Assembly (NCBI GenBank): GCA_947624765.1 | Contig: CANQLS010000023.1 | Coordinates: 1 to 12,543, forward strand | Origin: an uncultured Clostridia bacterium | GTDB lineage: Bacteria > Bacillota > Clostridia > TANB77 > UBA1234 | Length of the DNA: 12,543 bases | Direction: 5' to 3' | In this document: piece after piece, positions 7,701 to 12,543 of the stretch | How the letters are laid out: the number at the start of each line of letters is the position of its first letter | Numbering within the stretch: the first letter of the stretch is position 1 | Position numbers and translations under genes: made by a program | The notes under the pieces: model-generated | What the model saw: only the letters and a program-made list of their open reading frames with translations | Database searches by the model: none | What the model was told of the DNA's origin: nothing

Positions 7701-9970
7701 TTATTAAAGCTGTTGATATGGTGGGTAATATATCAAAAGAAGTTACTACATTAGGATATGTTGAAGATGAAAATTCACCAGAAATTGAAATATCACCATT
7801 AAAAGATACAAAATATAAAGACAATAATGGTAACAATTTATATGCTAAAAATGTTGCGGTAAATGTAACTATAAGAGATACAAAATCAGGTATTAAGACA
7901 CTTGAATATTATGTGGATGCTGAAAACAATAAAGTTGAAAAGAAAACTATTAGTCTTGCAAATGAAGGATATAAAGAAGGTGATAAATTAGAAAATGGTT
8001 GGGTAATCACCAAAATGGATAAGAATCTTGTTGTTGAGGTAAAACAGAAATTTGTGTTTGAAGCCGATGATAATGATATCGAGGCACACTTTAAGGCAGC
8101 AGACCGTGCAGGAAATGTAACCAAAAATTGTAAAACACAGAAATTCTCAATTGATAAAACAAAGCCAATTATTAGAGTGGATTTTGCAGATGGTGTTAAG
8201 AGTAATCCAAAATACTATAATGATTCTAAAAAGGCTATAATGATCATTACTGTAGAAGAAAGAAATTTTGATGAGAAGTTAATTGATTTTGTTGTCGATG
8301 ATTCATATAACAATAATAGTGTTAAACCAAAATTTGTTAAAGAGAAGGGGAAATATAGTTATGTTGCAACTATAGATTACCCAGAAGGAGATTATTCAGT
8401 TCACATATCAGGAAAGGATATTGTTGGACATGAAGCTACAGTATTCGAAAATGGACAGAAAAAAGGTCAAGAGTCATATGCAACAGACTTTATTGTAGAT
8501 ACTACAAATCCTAGCATATCAACTAATTTTTCTTCGTTTAACAATACTGAATCGAAAAAGGGAAATTATTTTAATAAAAAGAAAACAGCTACAATTACAG
8601 TAACAGAACATAATTTTGATTCTGAATTAATGAACTTAAACGTATGGGAAAAACAACCAGGGCAAGGACAAAATTTAAATGGTACTGAAAAGTATAGCTA
8701 TGCTGCATATAGTGGAAAAGGATGGGACGACAAAGGTGATGTACACTCAATTGAATTACAGTTTGAGAGGGATGGAATCTATAAAGTTGAAATAAAACCA
8801 TCTGATTTATCTGAAAATGAAGGTAAAACAGATAGCACGGTAGTATTCGAAATTGATACAACTGCACCAGAAGTTCTATTGATAAATGGAGAAAGTGTTG
8901 ACAAGAAAAGGACCAATACTGTTGAAATTTATGATGAAAGTAGAAAAGAAGATAGTTTGCCAACAGTAGAATATTATGATGCAAATTTTGATTATATCAA
9001 ATATGAAATTGTAAAGTATGTCCCTGAATATTCAGAAGGGAAAAAATTATCAAAAGTTGAACCGATATCGGTTAAGAAATCTATTGATAAAAAAGAATTC
9101 AAATTAGATGAATTTGAAAAAGATGGAATCTATGCTGTTGAAATGGTTGCATATGACAAGGCGGGAAATGCAAGCAAGGTAAATAATAATACATATGTAC
9201 ATATGATGAAAACAGATGTGCTTGCATACATAGAAAACAGTATTCCTGGTACAGATGGAAAAATTGGTACTGGATGGTATTCTATTGAAGATGAAGATGG
9301 TCCATTAAGTAAGAGACCTGATAACTTTGAAGATCTAAACATTGCAGTTTTAACAAAAGATGATTCTAAAACATCAATTACATTAAATAGTAATGATGGT
9401 GATATTACTGACACAGGAGTAGAATGTTCAACCAAAGAAGAAGTTTATGGAGCAGGTGTATATAGATATATTTTATCTAAAGACTACTTCAAAGACCATT
9501 ATCAAGAGGACACAGATGCAACTTTCTACCTTACAGTAAATAATAATGATAGCAGAATTGAATTAGGACAGATTCATATTGATAATATTGCACCTGAATG
9601 TGAACTTCCATCATATTTCCACAATTGGGGATGGATGAAAGGATTAGGTGACAAATCAATCAAAATTACAAACATTAGTGAAAAGATTGATGTCAATAGC
9701 AGTTTTGTATATGTTGATGGCGAAAAAGTAGAATATAATTATGATTCTTCTGAAAATACTTTGGAATTTCCTATTAAAGATGGAAGTCATAGTATTGGTA
9801 TTTCATTAGTTGATTATGCAGGTAATGAATACAATATTCCAGAGATATCACATCTTGGAGTAGGTAACTTTAGACTTTATTTAGGTATCGGCGCAACTAT
9901 CCTATTGTTAGCAGGATGTTCTGGTATAATTATATTTAGAAGAAAGAGAAAAGTAAGAAATCTCGAATAA
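4799..9970 (+). CDS. Giant exported Ig-like repeat surface protein with C-terminal membrane anchor
   Basis: The protein has 1723 residues. Residues 1-31 form a signal peptide: MKRLENK, a hydrophobic core, and AKA before Glu32. No lipobox is seen. From about residue 160 there are about a dozen Ig-like beta-sandwich repeats. Many have a closing strand with D-x-aGN (DNAGNEY near 247, DNAGNIQ near 855, DRAGNVT near 1102, DKAGNAS near 1454, DYAGNEY near 1672) and start with a D.t.P-type linker (DETKP, DKTKP, DTTNP, DTTAP). Many carry an inner SGI motif (SGINTI, SGIDYV, SGIRYV, SGIKTL). Three repeats near 1155-1395 are a subtype with an NFD motif. The end is one helix (about 1693-1713) and a basic tail (RRKRKVRNLE), so it is membrane-anchored, not sortase-linked (no LPXTG). 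Such proteins are surface stalks or adhesins. GAGGAGAG at 4787-4794 supports the start. It is the last gene of the kinase operon. Confidence 0.88.
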   Translation: MKRLENKLSLLLVLILVINFCNTFCILEAKAEDTSSLTIDGVTLDTGNAADISKERILTSKELGVSVNTSSSSGDVQTFTLYRKNGEEKEAIKSIDVIPNDRWGVYVAETNLNIEVSSNLYSVGEYCVGVKSNSHTTEVIQDIEASLEENSITYGVKKIEIDSITPIKESGKVLVNTWKDGNIEYARTNVTAEFKDENTGIKKIEYKVDNGKEIEYPLNGNNSHKPQNKEEFEKSIDGKAHTVDFIITDNAGNEYKCSTRDFETKYGDNVGPSINSVSFEPYVAPTANSTTAKSETFEEISTILYNKICIVRKAFTVKVKAIDVAQPGAEVAGMSTDDDAVALYDGDKFIANMTLKDGYYVYTVNDSISADVLTVRAKDKNGYEATKKISDIDNSKKDSYYMEKVEPSAKPDYKNAVNSNGQYWFNNNGGNFIIEVEDKDSGINTITIKDTVEEITSVYSQESFSTQEKNSNISIDTSKLENGKHTIKAVITDNCGNIYEEGYIIYVDHSVPSISYKVNSPKAILIDNKDWYDIDDELEITATVTKSISDIADVSFKINEHEYNYDETINDINDTLTVSLKIPVKDYLQSNENEIRIVGYVEGKSGNNNNSQDIYTCFIDKENPEIKSISINKGEATLFESSLNLLYTGIYSNTSVKFKVEASDVEGDSGIDYVEFVYYKNDTKIVRKLLKTESEYECILPFPVDSDVFNCEFEIVAYDKYGKNSKYSPTIKDGDGNSTDNYFIMQENIIPEIDINLPKSDGRERADNQVWYHKNKDISVKFQDMQSGIRYVKIFVNDVEIKEDVNGKKIIDIETSKNLNKNETSLIYNFTTDYIIDKVGEAEDGNYKIKIEISDNAGNIQVNNKKEFNIDETKPNVDKVTFSKKSADDILSTDDFVTGLKYGFYFNSTFYLKIDTSDEKPSSGLDRIDYKLVSYNNGKKEKTDEKTAVIINGVARIDVPKDFKGQIFIKAVDMVGNISKEVTTLGYVEDENSPEIEISPLKDTKYKDNNGNNLYAKNVAVNVTIRDTKSGIKTLEYYVDAENNKVEKKTISLANEGYKEGDKLENGWVITKMDKNLVVEVKQKFVFEADDNDIEAHFKAADRAGNVTKNCKTQKFSIDKTKPIIRVDFADGVKSNPKYYNDSKKAIMIITVEERNFDEKLIDFVVDDSYNNNSVKPKFVKEKGKYSYVATIDYPEGDYSVHISGKDIVGHEATVFENGQKKGQESYATDFIVDTTNPSISTNFSSFNNTESKKGNYFNKKKTATITVTEHNFDSELMNLNVWEKQPGQGQNLNGTEKYSYAAYSGKGWDDKGDVHSIELQFERDGIYKVEIKPSDLSENEGKTDSTVVFEIDTTAPEVLLINGESVDKKRTNTVEIYDESRKEDSLPTVEYYDANFDYIKYEIVKYVPEYSEGKKLSKVEPISVKKSIDKKEFKLDEFEKDGIYAVEMVAYDKAGNASKVNNNTYVHMMKTDVLAYIENSIPGTDGKIGTGWYSIEDEDGPLSKRPDNFEDLNIAVLTKDDSKTSITLNSNDGDITDTGVECSTKEEVYGAGVYRYILSKDYFKDHYQEDTDATFYLTVNNNDSRIELGQIHIDNIAPECELPSYFHNWGWMKGLGDKSIKITNISEKIDVNSSFVYVDGEKVEYNYDSSENTLEFPIKDGSHSIGISLVDYAGNEYNIPEISHLGVGNFRLYLGIGATILLLAGCSGIIIFRRKRKVRNLE

Positions 9971-10013
9971 TTATAGCTATTATTATAATAAGCATATTGT
10001 GTATAAGAGAAAG

Positions 10014-10042
10014 ACTTGTGTCAAGATGACACAAGTTTTTTT
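10014..10042 (+). terminator. Intrinsic terminator after the Ig-repeat gene
   Basis: A perfect 10-bp stem, ACTTGTGTCA (10014-10023) with TGACACAAGT (10027-10036), has a 3-base loop (AGA) and runs into seven T residues (10036-10042). It lies 44 bases after the stop codon and should end the kinase operon. Confidence 0.92.
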
Positions 10043-10125
10043 CTTACTATTCTGAAATTTATCAGTGAGACTGTAAAATATCGCTTAATTTATCAGTGTC
10101 AGTTTTAGGAGATTTGCATGATTCA

Positions 10126-10134
10126 TGATATTAT
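10126..10134 (+). promoter_or_regulatory. Candidate extended -10 promoter for the DUF5688 leader
   Basis: TGATATTAT matches the extended -10 form TG-N-TATAAT with one mismatch. No good -35 is seen at 17 bases, which extended -10 promoters can tolerate. Transcription would start near 10141, immediately before the GC-rich GGTAACCCGGG segment. It fits the need for a new promoter after the terminator at 10014-10042. Confidence 0.4.
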
Positions 10135-10140
10135 ATATGT

Positions 10141-10240
10141 GTCAGGTAACCCGGGATCGACAGAAACAAAATTAAATAGAGATAGCATATAAACGCCAAG
10201 AATAGACTTATGAGAAGTAGGTTTAGCTTGGCGTTTTTTC
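10141..10240 (+). ncRNA. Possible short leader or small RNA ending in a terminator hairpin
   Basis: Between the candidate promoter and the DUF5688 start lies about 100 bases with no ORF. It opens with GTCAGGTAACCCGGGATCGA, unusually GC-rich for this window, and ends at the hairpin 10192-10235 with a U-tract. Either a free-standing small RNA or an attenuated 5' leader would look like this. I do not recognise a known riboswitch class and found no convincing antiterminator pairing, so only the boundaries are suggested. Confidence 0.35.
10192..10240 (+). terminator. Intrinsic terminator-like hairpin upstream of DUF5688 gene
   Basis: AACGCCAAG (10192-10200) pairs perfectly with CTTGGCGTT (10227-10235) and is followed by a T-rich run (10234-10239, then CTTTCTC). 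The 26-base loop holds a minor inner hairpin, ACTT (10206-10209) with AAGT (10215-10218). It lies 22 bases before AGGAGG of the next gene, so it would stop transcripts before that gene unless read through. Confidence 0.75.
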
Positions 10241-10274
10241 TTTCTCAAAAATTAAATTTCAGGAGGATAAAGAA

Positions 10275-10571
10275 ATGAACTACGAAGAATTTAAGGACAG
10301 AGTTCAGAGCGAGTTGAAGCATTACCTTGGTAGCGATTTTGCAAATACACAGGTGGTAATCAAAGAAACATTGAAGGTTAATAAGGCAGTTAATCAGGTA
10401 TCTCTTTTAGGAATTCCTGGACACGAAAATGCATCACCATCCGTATCGGTTTCAGCATTGTATGAGTCTTATGAAAAGACAGGAGACTTTGAGGGTGAGA
10501 TGGAAAAGTTAAGTGATTTAATGAAGGATGCCATACCTATTGATTTGACGAGTACAAGATATGAAGAATAA
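10275..10571 (+). CDS. DUF5688-like protein, N-terminal fragment
   Basis: The 98-residue product opens MNYEEFKDRVQSELKHYLG, the characteristic start of DUF5688 proteins. Next come VVIKETLKVNKAVNQVSL and a PSVSVSALYESYEKTGDF segment typical of the family's first part. It then stops at DLTSTRYEE. Family members as I know them are usually several hundred residues, so this is probably a truncated copy. The 5' end is fully formed: a perfect AGGAGG at 10261-10266, eight bases from the ATG, behind its own leader. Codon use is less AT-rich than in the toxin region. No continuation in another frame is visible downstream, so the 3' part seems replaced rather than frameshifted. The function of the family is unknown to me. 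The product may or may not be stable. Confidence 0.65.
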   Translation: MNYEEFKDRVQSELKHYLGSDFANTQVVIKETLKVNKAVNQVSLLGIPGHENASPSVSVSALYESYEKTGDFEGEMEKLSDLMKDAIPIDLTSTRYEE

Positions 10572-10959
10572 AGTCGGAGTTATTATTTGAAGAGAACGAA
10601 TAATATTAATGACAGAAACTACTCATCAAATAGTTAATTGATTAAAGAATAAATAATTCGAAATTTGGTACGACCGATTAGTACCACAAAATTTCTCATT
10701 GTCATATTTCACCGCCTGATTTATAATTTCCCTAGGTAAACTTGCAAACCACTGAACGATTATTCTTTGAATAGTCCAAGACCTGCAAGCCATCGGAACT
10801 ACATATAATAATGGCAAAAAAACGCTGGTACTGGATTGGTAGTAAAAATGTATGGAACAAAAAATAATATGTAGAAAAGCTGTAATTTTCTAAATTTAAA
10901 AGTTTAGAAAATGATAAAAATTGAATTAAAATCACATCAAACTTTGCGAGTTTGAGTAG
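10572..10959 (+). other. Non-coding, apparently degenerate stretch with three hairpins
   Basis: About 390 bases have no convincing gene on either strand. Three inverted repeats stand out: TGGTAC/GTACCA flanked by AAATTT on both sides (10661-10694), a perfect 10-bp ATTTTCTAAA/TTTAGAAAAT (10885-10912), and 7-bp TCAAACT/AGTTTGA (10937-10955). None is followed by a U-tract, so they are not clear terminators. A minus-strand frame (10626-10817) reads smoothly for 60 codons but has no ribosome binding site. The stretch lies between two truncated genes and looks like recombination debris. Confidence 0.5.
10885..10912. repeat. Perfect 10-bp inverted repeat
   Basis: ATTTTCTAAA (10885-10894) and TTTAGAAAAT (10903-10912) are exact reverse complements separated by 8 bases. 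No T-run follows. It might be an operator, an end of a lost mobile element, or chance in AT-rich DNA. Confidence 0.5.
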
Positions 10960-11195
10960 CAAACAGAAATCTCACAAGGTCTTTATTTAGATGAGATTAA
11001 AGATATTTTTGATGAGGAGTTATCCACTCAAGAAAGCTGCAAAAATCGCCTTGTTACGTCTGTTTTCTTTGAAAATGGGAAGGCGTTAACAATAAAAGAT
11101 TGTCTAAATGCAATTTATGAAGTTTTGAAAATGGTATAAGTGAAAATTTGCAATTTGGAGAATTTAATATCAGTTTAGTTAAAGGCGATTACTAG
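10960..11195 (+). pseudogene. 3' remnant of an unidentified gene with a frameshift
   Basis: Frame 1 is open from 10960 without a start codon: QTEISQGLYLDEIKDIFDEE, later LVTSVFFENGKALTIKDCLN and AIYEVLKMV, ending at TAA 11137-11139. A shift near 11131-11134 carries the coding sense into the frame that reads GISENLQFGEFNISLVKGDY and stops at TAG 11193-11195. Joined, this is about 78 residues that look like a normal soluble protein C-terminus. An in-frame TAG (10957-10959) and no initiation site close the 5' end. I cannot assign a family. By size and company it could be an immunity or defence gene remnant. It ends about 70 bases before the DUF2971 gene. Confidence 0.5.
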
Positions 11196-11254
11196 GAGAT
11201 ATGTGAAATAAATACCTATAGTGTAAATGATAAGTATATTTGGTAAGTTGGGTT

Positions 11255-11260
11255 GGAGAA
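11255..11260 (+). promoter_or_regulatory. Ribosome binding site that sets the DUF2971 start
   Basis: GGAGAA lies four to six bases before ATG 11265. The longer possible start, TTG at 11253, overlaps this site and has no good site of its own upstream, so 11265 is preferred. Confidence 0.6.
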
Positions 11261-11264
11261 AACT

Positions 11265-12293
11265 ATGAATATGGAAAAGATGGGTGGAAGTGTTACATAT
11301 GCGAAATATATAACTCTTACATCAAAAAATTATACATTGGCACCTCTTAAAGATATGTATAAATCAGTGATTGACTATTATGCAATAGATGGTGCAGGAA
11401 ACTGGGGAAATAAACTTTTTCATTATTGTTCTATAGATACATTGAAAACTATTGTACAGAATAAACAGTTGCGATTTACTGATGTTCAATATTTGAAAGA
11501 TACGACAGAATTTGTGAATGCAATTTCTTTATTAAAACAAGTGATTGAAGAACAAAAAAATTTTCTGGATGAACAATTATATGATATTTTAAATGATGAG
11601 GATATATATACAAAACTGGAAACTTATTCTCAACGATATCCTTTTTATCCGCCTATTGATAATAAACGAGATTTAAATAGCATAGAACCAATCTGCAAAG
11701 TATATACATGTTCTTTATCGTTACATGGTGATTTGCCTAATATGTGGAGCGAATATGCAAAAAATGATGGCGTATCTATTGAATTTAAAAATTTAGAACG
11801 ATGTATGATGGTGGACAAACAAATAAAGATAATATTCGGGAAAGTATGGTATCAGGAACATGATAAAAAGCAGTGTATAAACGCACTTTTGGAAGATATT
11901 TGCGATATTTTTACTTTAATTCCAGACGAGTGGTGTAGAAAGAATATGATACAAACGATTTTGATTAGTGCAATGAATAATATGCGAATTTTTATGAAAG
12001 ATCAAAGTTTCTCGCCGGAAGATGAGTATAGGGCAGTACTGATAGTTCCTGAAGAAATAAATAGGAGAAATCAATTACCGAAAAAATTTGATACGGGGTA
12101 TTTTGTTAAAGAAAATAGAAAAGTTCCGTATATTGATGTACCATTTACAGTAAAGAGTATTAATCGTATTATAGTGGGGCCAGAGACAAAAGAGGGATTT
12201 TCACAAGTAAAAAATAATTTAGAAGACTGGTTTTTGAAGCAGAATTTCAATAATATAAAGGTCTGTGAGTCTAATATATGCCATAGTGTTTGA
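11265..12293 (+). CDS. DUF2971 domain protein
   Basis: From ATG 11265 the product is 342 residues with no signal peptide or membrane helix. After an unmatched N-terminal stretch of about 50 residues come the DUF2971 hallmarks: LFHYCSIDTLKTIVQNKQLR (about 51-70) with FTDVQYLKD, then VYTCSLS (146-152), MWSEYAKNDGVSIEF (160-174) and, near the end, PEDEYRAVL (251-259). The family has no settled function that I know of. Members are scattered in accessory regions and sometimes near defence genes. The CSLS..D...W..YA....G..I.F core is a strong family match, and the frame is intact. It is preceded by gene remnants and followed after 134 bases by a phosphatase gene, so it is probably a one-gene unit in a mosaic region. 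Confidence 0.82.
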   Translation: MNMEKMGGSVTYAKYITLTSKNYTLAPLKDMYKSVIDYYAIDGAGNWGNKLFHYCSIDTLKTIVQNKQLRFTDVQYLKDTTEFVNAISLLKQVIEEQKNFLDEQLYDILNDEDIYTKLETYSQRYPFYPPIDNKRDLNSIEPICKVYTCSLSLHGDLPNMWSEYAKNDGVSIEFKNLERCMMVDKQIKIIFGKVWYQEHDKKQCINALLEDICDIFTLIPDEWCRKNMIQTILISAMNNMRIFMKDQSFSPEDEYRAVLIVPEEINRRNQLPKKFDTGYFVKENRKVPYIDVPFTVKSINRIIVGPETKEGFSQVKNNLEDWFLKQNFNNIKVCESNICHSV

Positions 12294-12317
12294 ATAAAAA
12301 GGTAAATCTTCGCAAGC

Positions 12318-12338
12318 CTTGAGACTGTTTCAAGTTTT
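12318..12338 (+). terminator. Weak candidate terminator after DUF2971 gene
   Basis: CTTGAGA (12318-12324) pairs with TTTCAAG (12328-12334), one G-U included, with loop CTG and four T residues after it. A competing hairpin AAGTTT (12332-12337) with AAACTT (12343-12348) overlaps it. The short U-tract makes this weak. Confidence 0.4.
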
Positions 12339-12427
12339 ATGTAAACTTAAAAACAATGGTTCATAAATAAATTATTTTCTTAAAAACGAAATAGGTATTC
12401 CCGGGTAAAAAGGAACAGACAATTATT

Positions 12428-12543
12428 ATGATAAAAATACTTTTCGTCTGCCACGGCAATATTTGTCGTTCTACAATGGCTCAGTATGTCATGCAGGATA
12501 TGGTAGAAAAATTGGGCATAAGTGAACAATTTTATATAGATTC
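12428..12543 (+). CDS. Low-molecular-weight protein tyrosine phosphatase (3' partial)
   Basis: The 38 visible residues start MIKILFVCHGNICRSTMAQY. This contains the phosphate-binding loop C-x5-R (Cys8 to Arg14, CHGNICR) followed by Ser15, at the very N-terminus after a beta strand, as in LMW-PTP enzymes. Cys8 would be the nucleophile. The Asp of the general-acid loop lies near the C-terminus of this family and is beyond the window. Such phosphatases remove phosphate from protein tyrosines, often in surface polysaccharide control, but may also act on small phosphates. AGGA at 12411-12414 is 13 bases upstream, farther than usual. The frame is clean to the window end. Confidence 0.9.
   Translation, partial: MIKILFVCHGNICRSTMAQYVMQDMVEKLGISEQFYID

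Noticed and set aside
10626..10817. Minus-strand frame with the smooth segment SLPREIINQAVKYDNEKF
   Set aside because: It has no ribosome binding site and no family I recognise, and it lies in degenerate DNA. It could be a remnant of a lost gene, but the evidence is too thin to annotate.
11253..11255. TTG start for the DUF2971 gene
   Set aside because: It overlaps the GGAGAA site that fits ATG 11265 and lacks its own upstream site.
1..12543. CRISPR array, tRNA, rRNA or complete insertion sequence
   Set aside because: No regularly spaced direct repeats, no cloverleaf-like sequence with a CCA-type end, and no recognisable transposase frame were seen on either strand.

Overview
The window is AT-rich and Gram-positive in style: strong AGGAGG-like ribosome binding sites, intrinsic terminators with U-tracts, and a huge membrane-anchored Ig-repeat surface protein. 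Together with a DUF5688-type gene, a family I associate with Lachnospiraceae, this suggests a gut or rumen member of the Clostridia, probably Lachnospiraceae. That placement is an inference from gene content and cannot be confirmed from the window alone. All genes that I can support lie on the + strand.

Region 1 (1-1628) is the tail of a polymorphic toxin locus. It holds the C-terminal part of a large secreted toxin with a Hint self-cleaving domain and a GH-E type HNH/endonuclease VII tip, followed directly by a suppressor-of-fused (SUFU) family protein that should be its immunity partner. Region 2 (1629-2464) is a graveyard of at least three small broken genes, each carrying frameshifts or stops. 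At least one retains a perfect Shine-Dalgarno sequence. They look like orphan immunity genes left from earlier toxin exchange.

Region 3 (2465-10042) is a tight three-gene unit: a transmembrane Ser/Thr kinase with an extracellular helical C-terminus, a small two-helix membrane protein, and a 1723-residue exported protein built of about a dozen Ig-like repeats with a C-terminal membrane anchor. A clean intrinsic terminator closes it. The topology of the kinase recalls EssB/YukC of Firmicutes type VII secretion, and the neighbouring toxin locus makes a link to contact-dependent secretion or surface sensing a reasonable hypothesis. No WXG100 or EssC gene is visible to prove it.

Region 4 (10043-12427) is a mosaic. 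A short leader RNA with its own terminator hairpin precedes a truncated DUF5688-like gene. Then come about 390 bases of non-coding sequence with hairpins, a broken gene remnant, and an intact DUF2971 protein. Region 5 (12428-end) is the start of a low-molecular-weight protein tyrosine phosphatase. Two copies of an AGGTA-CCCGGG motif, the only CCCGGG sites I found, lie at the two edges of region 4.
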